NCBI RefSeq assembly: GCF_964340395.1
Contig: NC_135571.1
Location: 9,178,953 to 9,242,952, forward strand
DNA: 64,000 nucleotides
Direction: 5' to 3'
From: Glandiceps talaboti
Lineage: Eukaryota; Hemichordata; Enteropneusta; Spengelidae
Below are positions 50,150 through 61,971 of the stretch, in pieces; the first letter of the stretch is position 1; every line of letters begins with the position of its first letter. The translations under genes were made by a program, and so were the position numbers. Below the pieces are notes generated by a model that was given only the letters and a program-made list of their open reading frames with translations, was not told where the DNA came from and searched no databases.

Positions 50150-50446
50150 CTGCAACGAAAGAAAAAAAATTAAATTAGACAGTTGTTGAAGTGAGTGTTA
50201 GGTGTGATGAAGTGTTCAATATGGTTAATAGAACATGGACTAGTATTAGATTATGGGACAGCCAATTCCATCTAATCTTGCCCAAACCATGTACGTGCTA
50301 CAAAATGTAGTTTTCTTGGTTCTTGCAACACATCGATAGATAATGTCAACATTTCAGACAAGCAAGCGACTCTTCATAAATGAAAAAAAAATACAAACAG
50401 TTGTAATGCACAGTTAAAATTAAAGTCACTGAGGTGGGTGGGGGGG

Positions 50447-50717
50447 GGCAGTGTGTCGTCTAAGCCAATTTGACACGCCACTGATGCACAAAATTTCTAG
50501 TCACGCACCAAAATTTGGTGTTCCCCTATCTCTTACTATATGGTGATCAGTGTACCCTCTAAGCCAATTTGACATGCCACTGATGCACACAATTTCTAGT
50601 GATGCACAAAATTTGGTGTTCCCCTATCTCTTACTATGTGGTGACTCACAAGAAATCCCAGTTTTTCTCATTTTGACTCTCAACAACAAAATTTGGCTAT
50701 CATTAGAGGGCACACAG
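50447..50717 (+). mobile_element. Repeat family A, copy with two internal units (parvin last intron)
   Basis: Starts cagtgtgtcgtctaagccaa and ends ttggctatcattagagggca. The second unit starts at about 50548. Terminal inverted repeats are GTGTGCCCTCTAA-type. Confidence 0.85.
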
Positions 50718-53700
50718 GGGGGTGTGGGGGTGTGAAGACATGTTACACTTTATTACAATGGGTAGGTTGTAACACTGTATCATAATTACTTGCCTTTTGT
50801 TTTCATTTCTAAAAAAGAGTCAGTGTATCTGATTTATTGTCTTTATCTACTCCTGATTGTTAGATGAACCAAAGTAATACATTCATGACACATACTAGTT
50901 TTGGTGAGGTTAGGTGAAATTAAAATAAGTTTGGACAATATGTTACCAGTTCACTGATTAATATACTCTACATCAATCTCTGCAGGTGATGTTGAATGAC
51001 TTGTATCACCAGTGTGCTCTCTAATATTAAATGACAATTTTTGTTATGGCTGATAAAACGATAACAGACTGAACACTGGAAAGTGGTCTCTCTCTTCAGG
51101 TTAAGTTCTCGTAAAAGAAAATGGCTGTGGTGGCAGGTTTAGAGATATTACAAACATGTTTTGAACAAATACTCTTTTGTATTCACATTGACAAATACTA
51201 AATCAAAGATGTTTTTCTCGAAGACATTTATTTCATCTCAAATCAGTGAAAATTGAAGTGTCATCAGAACAGCTGATATCTGTAAACTTGTAAACTGACT
51301 CTTTGAAAATAAACTATCCAGAATGCATAGAATGTATATGTATATCAGAATTCTTGGTGAACATAACTTGTCCAAACTCGGCTGTGTGAAAAATGTACTG
51401 TTTATGTTTGTTAATATATCAGGCAATACACTGTTGATGAAACTTAACTGGATGAATGTTAGTAGAGTTCCGCCAGTGCACTGTGGATCAAAATACTAAC
51501 CATCTATTAAACCTATGACTACATTGCAAACTACTTAAAGTCAAGATCAAGCATAAAAATATGTACTTCAAACGCAAAATATATATCTATATTATTCTTT
51601 GCATGAACACGAATCCTCACAAGTCAATGTTTGCATATATTATAACATTCCAATCAGTATGATACCAATTACTAGCACTCCAATGAATTAAGTTACCATG
51701 GCAACACAAATGAAGCAGGTTGCCAGAGTAACCAATATCTATTGTTACTCTAACAACTGCATAAACTAGGTTTCATGACCTCTTACATTTTGATTTTTCA
51801 TATTCATTGAATATTACAAGGCTGCTCTCTGCATTCTTTACGACAATTCTTACATGCCAAAACCTTTTAAGTAATGTCAATGTGTGGTATATAAATATTT
51901 CAGTTCTTGAGAAACAGGAAATAACAAACATTTCAAGATCTGGCCATCCTCAGTGGTAGTTAAAAGACAAATAATGAACACACCAAATTTATGATTTCTA
52001 CTTACTTACTTCGCAATCCTAATTTTAATTCACTGTGATTATGAAAACAAAATACTGGAGACATTTTTAAATTCATTTTTATCATTATGTAATTTTCATA
52101 TTTTCAGTTCAGGTTAATTTACTTTTTTTAAATTTTCATAAATTTAGAACTCAATCCTAACAATCAATAATGTTGTTCCTTGCATAACTGTACAAAGTAC
52201 TATTCTTACCACACTTGATTGGAATTCTTAATATTTGACTAGCTGCCACTAGAGGACAGTATTCATAGCCAGTGAAACTTTCTAAATACTAGTACATTTA
52301 CCATTACCTACACTAGAACAAACCTATATTTTCGTAACTAAGTTTCTGATTGGTTGATAGAGGGCAATGTTTCAGAATCCTATACTGTCAACCAATAAAA
52401 GCTACAGTACTTAGTAAGTGCAATTCATCATATGAATGTGTGAAAGTTAGACCCAGAATTGTACTCGTTTGAGACATAATCTTCCCACAAAATCATCCTG
52501 TCACAGTGGGAAACATATCTGATTGACTTTCTAGTATGTCAGTGGGTTGAGCTATTACTGGGCAAAGTCCCAAGTTGAAGGTCAAAGTCAAGCTGAACTT
52601 GAAGATTTCAATCTCAAACTTTCCTAACTGTACAATAAATTATAACCACACATAAAGTGATGACCTCACTTGAACTTGAAGGATGTCAATATGCGATATT
52701 CCGGTTATCAGAAAAATAAAAGATTTCATAGTTTGGCCACTAGGGGTGCTGTTCACAAGCTGTTCTGAGGCAGGAAGTTAGGGCTGGAATAGTTGAGTAT
52801 TGTAGCATAAAGACTGCAGACATGACTGTACCACACATTACCCATGTTGTTCTCACTACACTATTTCATAAATTATAAGCGACTGCAAAAAATATCTAAA
52901 ACATATCTAACCAGTACTGTTATATTCTTTTAAGAACACATGGAGTTGCTTTACACACATTTTGTGCATTGCCATATGATCAGATCGCATGACCAAATAT
53001 TAGCCCTAGTTTTGTCAAATCTGGGGCACCCTCATGTAATCTTTATGTGTGAAATGACCAGAACTTCAGTAACCAGAATATGTGGTAGTGTGATAGTTAT
53101 GATTCCAAAATAGACAAAATCTAATTCTATGTAGTTTACACTGTGTGGTATTAGCCATTTCTTGTGAACTTTAAACTTTTTAATTTCCAACACACCCAAC
53201 TCTTGGTAAGCTGTATCTGAAGCTTTCGTTCTGTCACAAATAAATCTAGTTACTCAAAATAAATTAAAACTAGCTACTATTTGAGTTCATCTCCAACAAG
53301 GCAACTAACATTCCCTACAACTAAAGACACAGGCAGCTGAATAACTGTGAAAGGAATGATACATGCACATGCTCAAACAGAAAGTAAATGTAGAAAATGA
53401 ACCTGATAAGGAGAGGAGGGGTCAGAGATCAAAGTTCAGAGTTCAAGAGAGTTGCTTATATTTGGTGAAAATGTTGTAGAGAATTCTCAAAGTGGATTTG
53501 GTATGACGCTGACCAACATCTAGACAAAGGAAGGAAGGAGGGTCATTTGAAAGAATGAATAAACAACAAAATAAAAACAACAACAATGTGAAAGTTCAGG
53601 TCTTGAAATGTAAAATCTGACAAATTTAAATCAACTGTTGCCAGGAATTCTTATTTAAAAGTTATTTTAAAATTTTTTAAACAAGATTGAAAGTCATACA

Positions 53701-54790
53701 AATAAGAGCTAGTCTTCTCAAAAGCCATTTTTTAACCCTTTCATGACTGGAGACAAGTTTTAAATAATTTTGGGACCCAATTTATATGAACATTTTCATA
53801 GTTATAATAATATTACTTCATTACGAAGTAACATTTCTTTAATTCCAGTCTAAAATGAAGCTGATATATGCCAAAAACTTACATAAAAACAAGAATTTTG
53901 TTCAAATAATTTTGGCGGCAAAGTTTTCAGTACTGAATGGTATAATTAAATAAAGAGGGCACTGAATTAGTTCAATTACACTTCCAGATATTTGTGTAAT
54001 ACCTACTCCTATGCGATAAATGTATTTACTTTTTCCATTGTCATGTACTCTTACTTGCATACAAGCCAGTTAACAAAATCAATTATTATAATAACGGCAT
54101 TCAGATGTTTTTGTTTGTATGCAAAAATTCTCAATGAAATTGCTTAAAACAGCTAATCTGGACTTGACAGCTGATAAAAATGTGAAACTTAAGTCTTAGA
54201 ATAGCAGTTTTGTTATGTAGCAACATAGTGATTTCATACCAAATAACAGTCTCGGTTACTCAGCCTCTTGCCGTTGAGGGCGCCAACCCCCAAGCAGAGT
54301 CTGAGAAAATACAATATCACCTATTGTAAGGAGCAACATGGCTGCTGATAAGATCTGGGATAGTCACTGATTAGACAAAAATGATTCTGAATTTTGATTG
54401 ATGAATTTTGGTTAATGATGACAATTTGTACATATTACCCTCCTTTTTATCATTGTTAAATTGCCAGATATATTTTACATTTCAAGACCTGACAGTGGAA
54501 AGATACCAGTCATATTTATAATAGGGAAAATAAAATATAAGTTGGAAAATTTTGTTGATAAAAAAGATATTAAAATGAACAACAGCTTGAAGGAGAGAAC
54601 ACAACATCATATATACCTATGAAGTGTGCAATATACAAGGTGTGTATGAAATGAAATTAGCATTGAGGTCACACATAGACTGCAAAATTACTTGTCACAA
54701 TGTGTGGTTCCACATGACTAGCCACAGTGATATCTGTTGTCTGTGTAAGTGTATGGTGTTACACATGATTAGCTAGAGATGTCCATCTGT
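50718..54790. other. Parvin last intron (main part)
   Basis: AT-rich intron DNA. It includes a family-A-like end fragment near 51012 (cagtgtgctctctaatatta) and at 53.75-53.93 kb a relative of the repeat at 3.8 kb. No additional exon found. Confidence 0.55.
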
Positions 54791-54798
54791 CTGTGTGT

Positions 54799-55054
<256 letters not shown>

Positions 55055-55182
55055 GTCCAACATAACTAACCACAATGATTTGTGTAAGTCTGTTTATCAG
55101 CAGTATAAAGTTCTACATAGCTAACAACGTCATCAAACTATAAAACACACCAACTACAGATATAATGTTTATCCCTTCCTAC

Positions 55183-55255
55183 CTTCTGGTCTGGCCTTAG
55201 GTTTAGGTAATCCAGCATCCTGCATTAAATCTAATGCAAACTGTACATTATGGAC
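55183..55255 (-). CDS. PARVA: Parvin, penultimate exon (CH2)
   Basis: A 73-nt exon with acceptor gaattgcag|GTC and donor CCAGAAG|GTAGGA. Encodes VHNVQFALDLMQDAGLPKPK then ARPE, the conserved CH2 helix and the KPKxRPED turn of parvins. Phase 0 in, phase 1 out. Confidence 0.97.
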
Positions 55256-55454
55256 CTGCAATTCGAAAATAATAGATATTACAACTAATTTCACCATGCA
55301 CACGCCAAGTTATTGCCTTTGAACAGAAAATATGGATTGTTTTTCTACGTCATGACAATTCTTTCTACATCAAGTTTTGCTATCCTTGAAATTATAAGTC
55401 AAATTCCACATTGCCATTTTTTTGAGATTTTCATGAATCATGCTTGAGGAGGTG

Positions 55455-55620
55455 TAGTTATATTATTCTCCAATATTTTTCTTCACTCAGTCAGAAAATA
55501 ATCATGACCTAAGGGGTTGTCACTACTCATCTAGTGACTCATAGTGACAAAGCCCCTTAGGTCACTTGTATTTACCTTAGCTGAATGAAGGAAAATATTG
55601 AGGAATAATGTCTAATTGTC
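55455..55620. mobile_element. Inverted-repeat element family X, copy 1
   Basis: Inner arms gacctaaggggttgtcacta / tagtgacaaagccccttagg and outer arms caatatttttcttcactcag / ctgaatgaaggaaaatattg form a hairpin of about 160 bp. Second copy at about 58285-58690. Confidence 0.8.
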
Positions 55621-55779
55621 ACCAAATAATCTGTTGTGTTTTATCAAAGTGTTGGTCTTAAATCAAAGACAGAAATTGTTCAGTGCTGTTCTTACATTTA
55701 TCAACCAAATAGGAATTACCCAATTAGGTGACCAGATTGACTAAGATTACCATAAATGGTAGACATGTAAATTAAGTGT

Positions 55780-56078
55780 ACCATATAAGGAATAGAACCT
55801 GACTAAAATAACCATATTTGGAATATAGCCTGATTATAATAACCATATAAGGAATAGAACCTGACTACAATAACCATACTTGGAATATAGCCCGACTATA
55901 ATAACCATATTAGGAATATAGCCCGACTATAATAACCATATTTGGAATATAGCCTGACTATAATAACCATATTTGGAATATAGCCTGACTACAATAACCA
56001 TATTTGGAATATAGCCTGACTATAATAACCATATTTGGAATATAGCCCGACTATAATAACCATATTAGGAATACAAGA
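55780..56078. repeat. Tandem repeat, about 31-bp unit
   Basis: gactataataaccatatttg plus gaatatagcct, about nine units, ending next to the donor of the exon at 56088. Confidence 0.93.
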
Positions 56079-56087
56079 TAGACTTAC

Positions 56088-56189
56088 CTTGTGGTCAAAT
56101 GTTGTTGGTGTGAGATGGTAACAATAAAGTGGAACAAAGTAACCTTCCAACAATCCCATCAATAACACAAGATATACACCATCACAGAA
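56088..56189 (-). CDS. PARVA: Parvin exon (CH2 core)
   Basis: A 102-nt, phase 0-0 exon with acceptor atttatttcag|TTC and donor CACAAG|GTAAGT. Encodes FCDGVYLVLLMGLLEGYFVP then LYCYHLTPTTFDHK, the highly conserved DGVYL-LLMGLLEGYFVPL stretch of parvin CH2, the domain that binds integrin-linked kinase and paxillin in characterised parvins. Cys replaces the Ala of vertebrate FADGVYL. Confidence 0.97.
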
Positions 56190-56195
56190 CTGAAA

Positions 56196-56196
<1 letters not shown>

Positions 56197-56230
<34 letters not shown>

Positions 56231-56232
56231 AT
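56197..56232. repeat. (AAAT)n microsatellite at the exon acceptor
   Basis: Nine AAAT units. On the minus strand this TTTA-rich run forms the polypyrimidine-like tract of the acceptor for the exon at 56189. Confidence 0.95.
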
Positions 56233-56309
56233 CCCAAAACAAACCATTATTCTCTTTCATTAAAAATCAAAGCTAATGGTGTGTACAGGTTGAAACAAAT
56301 GTAACAATC

Positions 56310-57238
56310 AATATCATTGGTGCTTACAGATTGCTGTATCCATTCACACCAAACACAAATGTTACAATCTATATCATTGGTGCTTACAGATTGCTGTATC
56401 CATTCACACCAAACACAAATGTTACAATCAATATCATTGGTGCTTACAGATTGCTGTATCCATTCACACCAAACACAAATGTTACAATCAATATCATTGG
56501 TGCTTACAGATTGCTGTATTCATTCACACCAAACACAAATGTTACAATCTATATCATTGGTGCTTACAGATTGCTGTATTCATTCACACCAAACACAAAT
56601 GTTACAATCAATATCATTGGTGCTTACAGATTGCTGTATCCATTCACACCAAACACAAATGTTACAATCAATATCATTGGTGCTTACAGATTGCTGTATC
56701 CATTCACACCAAACACAAATGTTACAATCTATATCATTGGTGCTTACAGATTGCTGTATTCATTCACACCAAACACAAATGTTACAATCAATATCATTGG
56801 TGCTTACAGATTGCTGTATCCATTCACACCAAACACAAATGTTACAATCTATATCATTGGTGCTTACAGGTTGCTGTATCCATTCACACCAAACACAAAT
56901 GTTACAATCTATATCATTGGTGCTTACAGATTGCTGTATTCATTCACACCAAACACAAATGTTACAATCTATATCATTGGTGTTTACAGATTGCTGTATC
57001 CATTCACACCAAACACAAATGTTACAATCAGTGCTATTGGTGTTTACAGATTGCTGTATCCATTCACACCAAACACAAATGTTACAATCAATATCATTGG
57101 TGCTTACAGATTGCTGTATTCATTCACACCAAACACAAATGTTACAATCTATATCATTGGTGCTTACAGATTGCTGTATCCATTCACACCAAACACAAAT
57201 GTTACAATCTATATCATTGGTGTTTACAAATTTGTACT
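56310..57238. repeat. 60-bp minisatellite, 15 copies, very uniform
   Basis: Unit ttgctgtatccattcacacc / aaacacaaatgttacaatct / atatcattggtgcttacaga. Full units start every 60 bp from 56331 to 57171, with only a few variable positions (c/t, t/a, c/t). Because 60 is a multiple of 3 and the unit lacks stops in two plus-strand frames, it produces spurious 344- and 373-residue ORFs. It lies in a parvin intron. Confidence 0.98.
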
Positions 57239-57639
57239 CAAGCTCTCTTCTTCCACTTTTGATTTACGAATACGACATATTTCAAACAAATCACTTAATT
57301 ATGTCCTTCTACAGTGTTTACCATGCAAATCTGGATCATACTGTCAGATCCAGTTTAGACACTGAAGAAGCACAACTTATTTGTTTGAAACCAATCTGTT
57401 TCTCAATCAAAGTAGAAGAGAATGTATGTATGAATTAATATACTAGGAATATAACCTTTGTGCCAGGTTTGGTTGAAATCAGTTGATGCATACCAGAGAT
57501 ATGAAGGTGAATGAAAGGACACACGGATGCATGGACGCATGAACAGAATTCAATGTAATAACCCCCTTCCAGACTGTGCCTATATGGAGCTAAAATATAT
57601 TGATGACAACATTAGAGAGAAAACTGATTATAAACTTAC

Positions 57640-57708
57640 CTGTGAGTCCAGGTCTGTTACTTCTAGATTGATTTTATTGAGATGTTTGTTGACAAACGTA
57701 ATCAAAGA
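57640..57708 (-). CDS. PARVA: Parvin exon (CH2 N-terminal helix)
   Basis: A 69-nt, phase 0-0 exon with acceptor tgtttacag|TCT and donor TCACAG|GTAAGT. Encodes SLITFVNKHLNKINLEVTDL then DSQ, matching the TLITFVNKHLNKLNLEVTEL segment of vertebrate parvins. Confidence 0.97.
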
Positions 57709-58284
57709 CTGTAAACAAAAACAAAACAACATGAGACAACATGCCTGTATGGATTATCTTGTTCTAAATTAACAAATCTTTGTCTAGTTAATCTGGGTCA
57801 AACATCTGAATCCATACAGGTAAGTAGGTCACATACTTAGCCAGACAAAATTACTTCTAATCTCTAATCTTTTAATCTCTAATTTTCAATCTACATCATG
57901 ACGTCGTGTCTAAATATCATCACCTGTGCTGCTCAAAAAAAGAGTCAAAATGACCGTTATTTTTCCAGATTTTTTTTGTGAATTACACTTGTAATTGTCT
58001 ATAAGTTAAGTCATCGTAGGGCGCCCTCATACACCAGTCACCCTCTTTCACAGCAGGCTACTGGCTAGTGAGGGTAGCAGGGACATACCCAACTGTAACT
58101 GGAGTCCTGGATGATATGAATATTATGCACTTTGTATTATCCAAGAACAATAGAATGTTTTGTAGTGGACAGCAGTTTTTTGTGCCGGCAATTTTAGATG
58201 AATGATGGACCTCCACGGTGAGGAGGTCCCTGGGCAAAGAAACACAACATATCTCACAGTCTACACTTGTATCATTTCATAAAA

Positions 58285-58690
58285 TTATCTTTTTCTTCAT
58301 CTATTTTCATTCAGTCAGTCAGAACATACTCATGGCCTCAGTTTCTTATCACTTCTTATTTACAACTCATATAGTAAGGGATTTTACGTCTCGTTGCAGA
58401 TCTTGCGAATTATGCAAATATGCCTAGCAACAACAGTTGTCAAACATGATCATGATCAAGCTTTCTTTGTGGCCATGTGTGATGATGTTGAGAACAATAG
58501 TGTTGCTAAGCATTTGATACTTTCAGCTTGACCACCCTCATGGGGTTGCTATGGATGCAATGGCTCAAACGGGATCATGTGACATCTGCCACACGATGAA
58601 AAATGGCTTATTAAAGACAAGGCCCCTTAGGTCACTCATATTTTCTAAGCTGATCGAAGACAAATATTTGGGAATAATATCTGATTGATA
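58285..58690. mobile_element. Inverted-repeat element family X, longer copy 2
   Basis: Left end tttcattcagtcagtcagaa...tcatggcctcag and right end caaggccccttaggtcactc...aagctgatcgaagacaaata match the arms of the 55.46-kb copy. The centre here is about 280 bp longer and unrelated. Confidence 0.65.
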
Positions 58691-58709
58691 AGAACCAAGA
58701 ACTAATTAC

Positions 58710-58771
58710 CTTCTTGACTACATTGAGTTTATCAGGGGCATGGTCAAACAGGGTGTCAAAGGCATCACGTT
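58710..58771 (-). CDS. PARVA: Parvin exon (start of CH2)
   Basis: A 62-nt exon with acceptor ccaaaccag|AA and donor AAGAAG|GTAATT. Encodes (E)RDAFDTLFDHAPDKLNVVKK, identical to the conserved start of parvin CH2. Phase 1 in, phase 0 out. Confidence 0.97.
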
Positions 58772-58814
58772 CTGGTTTGGAAAAAAAAGTGAAAATTCAG
58801 TATTAATACAAATC

Positions 58815-58995
58815 AAATGTACTTTATTGTAATACATTGTCTTGTATTGTTCAGTACTGTATTATATTGTAGCAATGGTCTGTATTGTATTTTATGTATT
58901 GCATTGTATTGTACAGTATTGTATTGTTTGTATGTATTGTATTGTAATTGCATTGTCTTTATTGAATTGTACTGTATCGCTATGACCTGTACTGT
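58815..58995. repeat. Degenerate (TATTG)n tract
   Basis: Repeated tattgtattgta / cagtactgtat motifs, similar in type to 12.84-13.39 kb. Confidence 0.85.
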
Positions 58996-59149
58996 ATTAT
59001 TTCATTTCATAGTATTTTACTTTGTTTTGTATAAATTTGATAGTACATGTTTCATTATTTCATGTAAGTTTGATAGTACTACTGACAGAGATATTGCAAC
59101 TAGCGCCTTCTAGTGGTAAAAATATGTAAATATAATTATCGGTACTTAC

Positions 59150-59169
59150 CAAATCTTCCACCAATAGCA
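59150..59169 (-). CDS. PARVA: Parvin 20-nt microexon (inter-CH linker)
   Basis: Acceptor tttatag|T and donor TTTG|GTAAGT bound 20 nt. It completes the Asp codon begun in exon 60430-60488, encodes AIGGRF and gives the first base of the following Glu codon. The spliced product reads STNDAIGGRF-ERDAFD, aligned with NTEALSGRH-ERDAFD of vertebrate PARVA. Both flanking phases (2 in, 1 out) fit only if the exon is included. Confidence 0.92.
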
Positions 59170-60429
59170 CTATAAATACAAAAGAACAAAATAAATAATG
59201 TTAATCACAAAAAGAAACAAGTTTGCATAATTCTCAATTCCAATAAGTGTCCTAAATCCTGCACAAGTGGGCCCCAGTGTTGCAGCCAGCCTTTTGAAAG
59301 AGTGGGTGTCCCGAGACTTTTATTTTTCTGGGTCATCATAAATTTTTTGGGGACATTAATATTTATAAAAAAAAGCATCACTGGCATTGTAGCACAACTG
59401 TACAGTATTTAAAATATTTACCCATATGCTGATCCATGCTAGATATTTGCTGAATGATTATGCAGTTGCCTATCCACCCTATTGTTATATATGCAATATA
59501 GGTGATAATTTGGCTGTTGCTATAGGTGTGGTCATGTTGCTGAACATATTTGCATACAATTTTAGTGTGGGTCATCTATGATCCATCACTTCCAAAATTG
59601 TGGGTCGGGTCCAAAAATGTGTGTCAAATGACCCAAAAACCCCCTCTGGCTGCAACACTGTGGGCAGAAATATCCTTTAGACTTCTGCATTATATAGAAT
59701 TAATATAATTGTGGTTTGATGCTTCTGTCATTATGTACAATGTTTTGCCGCAACTCTGTCGGAGAAAAACATATTCCTGAACCCCCCCCCCCCTGAATTT
59801 GAAGTCTATCAAAGTCTGTGTAAATAAAATTGCATTGTTGACTAATTGTATTTATACCAGTACATTAATAATAGAAAGAGTACATTTTAATGGAAGTTAC
59901 CAAACAAGGCCATATGTCATTTCTAAGTTCTAATCGATGACAGCACTGTACTGATACAGTCTAGAAAACCCCCTACCATATTTGCATAATTCATTGTCAA
60001 GATTTGCCTCGTTTTCGATCACACGATCCTACATCATGGCGGAAGACAGCCAGATGTAAACAAATGCTACCCCTCAGAAAAAAGCTGCTTTGTACAGTCG
60101 GTTATTGGACGTTTATTCACGCAAAATGTTGTTGGAAATGTCAGATTAAGAGTATTTCTGCACATAATCATAATGAAACCTGTTATGACAGCTATAATAA
60201 TAAAGTGCCACATTAGACATGGAGTCGCTAGTCTCGTATTGAAATCATCGATCATGGAGTGAAATTGTTGGTGATCGTTGAGGGCGATGATGTCCTTGAG
60301 TGAAGTGAAAGTGAATGAAACCAACACATTCCATCTTATTTATTATCCAAATTTGTATCAAACATAGTGAATTCACAAGGTATTATATCCCTTTAATGCC
60401 TGTACTTTTTGGATAAATTCATTACTTAC
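59170..60429. other. Parvin intron
   Basis: No exon. Poly-C run at about 59782-59795. An open frame at 60004-60216 contains atcatggcggaaga (a YY1/ETS-like sequence) but no parvin homology. Confidence 0.6.
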
Positions 60430-60488
60430 TCATTTGTTGATGTAATTTCCTCAGTCACATGTCTGGTATGCAGCATGCCGTCCTTCTT
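60430..60488 (-). CDS. PARVA: Parvin exon (inter-CH linker)
   Basis: A 59-nt exon with acceptor gtgaacag|AAG and donor AAATGA|GTAAGT. Encodes KKDGMLHTRHVTEEITSTN plus two bases of the next codon, equivalent to the KREGILQSRQIQEEITGNT linker of PARVA. Phase 0 in, phase 2 out. Confidence 0.95.
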
Positions 60489-60632
60489 CTGTTCACAAAC
60501 AACAATCAAAATCAAAATTAATGAAACATTTCTGTCGATGTGCTAGAAGCAATGTTTATCTGAAAGTCTTGTTTTTACAGTATCTACTGAAAGCGATGGT
60601 ATTTTTTGCAAGTGAAGTCACAACTAAATTTG

Positions 60633-60780
60633 AATATTAACATACCTGTAACACTATCACCTGGACTGCTACATGTTCAGGGATTCTGATTGGATAGGGT
60701 CACTACTAAATTTGAATATTAACATACCTGTAACACTATCACCTGGACTGCTACATGTTCAGGGATTCTGATTGGTGCTT
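60633..60780. repeat. 82-bp tandem duplication spanning a parvin donor site
   Basis: About 77 bp (ctaaatttgaatattaacatacctg through gggattctgattgg) occur twice, offset by 82 bp, nearly identical. The right copy contains the last ~50 nt of the exon at 60728-60843 and its donor; the left copy is a decoy exon end plus donor inside the intron. Confidence 0.93.
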
Positions 60781-60843
60781 TGAAGTGGAAAGCAAGTGCT
60801 ACCAGTAAGTGTAGGATTGCTATCAGGTTCTTGGAATGAATAC
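60728..60843 (-). CDS. PARVA: Parvin exon (end of CH1)
   Basis: A 116-nt exon with acceptor tctgaacag|GT and donor TTACAG|GTATGT. Encodes IHSKNLIAILHLLVALAFHF then KAPIRIPEHVAVQVIVLQ, matching the HAKSLVAILHLLVALSQYFRAPIRLPDHVSIQVVVVQ end of PARVA CH1. Phase 1 in, phase 0 out. Its 3' part and donor are duplicated 82 bp further on. Confidence 0.97.
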
Positions 60844-61058
60844 CTGTTCAGAAAAGAAGAGAAAAAAGTTACGATGTTTTTTTCTTGGTGACAGCTCTAG
60901 AACCATTTTTCTAAAACCTCCCTAAAATTTAGTCAACTTATCTTAGTACCGGTAGTCACATTGTCCTGTTTTTGTACCTCAATTAATGTATTATATCATA
61001 TAATGGTATGATATAATATCACATCATACTGCATTGTATATTTGGTGAAATCACTTAC

Positions 61059-61202
61059 TGTCCACACTCCATTTCTGTTGATGCCATCTTGGTAAATTTA
61101 ATATCTTGTTGACTGTATCTAACACAGTTTTCAGTTTCTTCTTTTGTCCTGCTTCTGATTGTGTTACCTCGGCAACCTCTAGTTTGATGCCCTCCAGTCT
61201 CT
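61059..61202 (-). CDS. PARVA: Parvin exon (CH1 core)
   Basis: A 144-nt exon with acceptor gttttgatag|AG and donor GTGGACA|GTAAGT. Encodes RLEGIKLEVAEVTQSEAGQK, then KKLKTVLDTVNKILNLP, then RWHQQKWSVD. This is the CH1 segment with the diagnostic LEVAEVTQSE and KWSVDS motifs. Phase 1 in, phase 1 out. Confidence 0.98.
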
Positions 61203-61971
61203 CTATCAAAACAAACCATGACAACAACAAAGATAAACAAAACAAAAAAAGTCTTCTTGGATGATAGAGCATCAATACAGAGGTACTTTTCAAAATTGAA
61301 CAAGAAGGTTGACTTATTCTCGCTACCTGAGATAACATTTTACCTCATGCTAGAGGATCAAAATTGAACAAGAAGGTTGACTTATCCTCACGTGTGCCTA
61401 TAACAATGCATATGAAGCGCGGTGAGCAGAAGTTATGATGTTGACCGAGAAATCAAATGTTTTGTTATTTTTTTGATGTACCTAGGCAGTAATATTCTGT
61501 TCGGGGTTCCGAGAATTTAGTAATCTAGGCCCAGCAAATGGACAGCTTGACAAAGCCTATTGACCAGAACTAACAAAACATTACTCATGGGTAAGGGAGA
61601 ACCCTTGGTTGTCTTACGAGAACTATTTATCCCTATGCACCAAGATTTTACTTTGAACCTCCAACTACTGATAAATTCATCAATTTACTTTCATCAGATA
61701 ATGTACATATTCTTCAATGCTTTGTTGTATTTACATTTCATGCAATGAAATTACGTCGAGAGATTTATGTAAATTTATCATAATTTCGTTTCTAACATTT
61801 CCACTTACTTAATTTTTTCGCAGTTATATCCTGTCTTCAAAAATTAACCAACTATATTTGTATTTTGGGCCGATGGCCTTGGATGTACAGAATAAAAGAC
61901 CATATGGTATTTCTTCTTAAGATCTACAAACCTGATGTACATATTAAAGGATTTCCCAAGTATAGATTTTT
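61203..61971. other. Parvin intron, right part
   Basis: No exon. A 30-bp piece (caaaattgaacaagaaggttgacttat) is duplicated at about 61290 and 61349. Confidence 0.6.

Noticed and set aside
56317-57438. 373-residue plus-strand ORF
   Set aside because: It is read through 15 near-identical 60-bp repeats inside a parvin intron. The unit is open in more than one frame and has no protein-like composition.
60004-60327. ORFs on both strands around 60.0-60.3 kb
   Set aside because: They lie in a parvin intron and show no similarity to parvin or any family I recognise.
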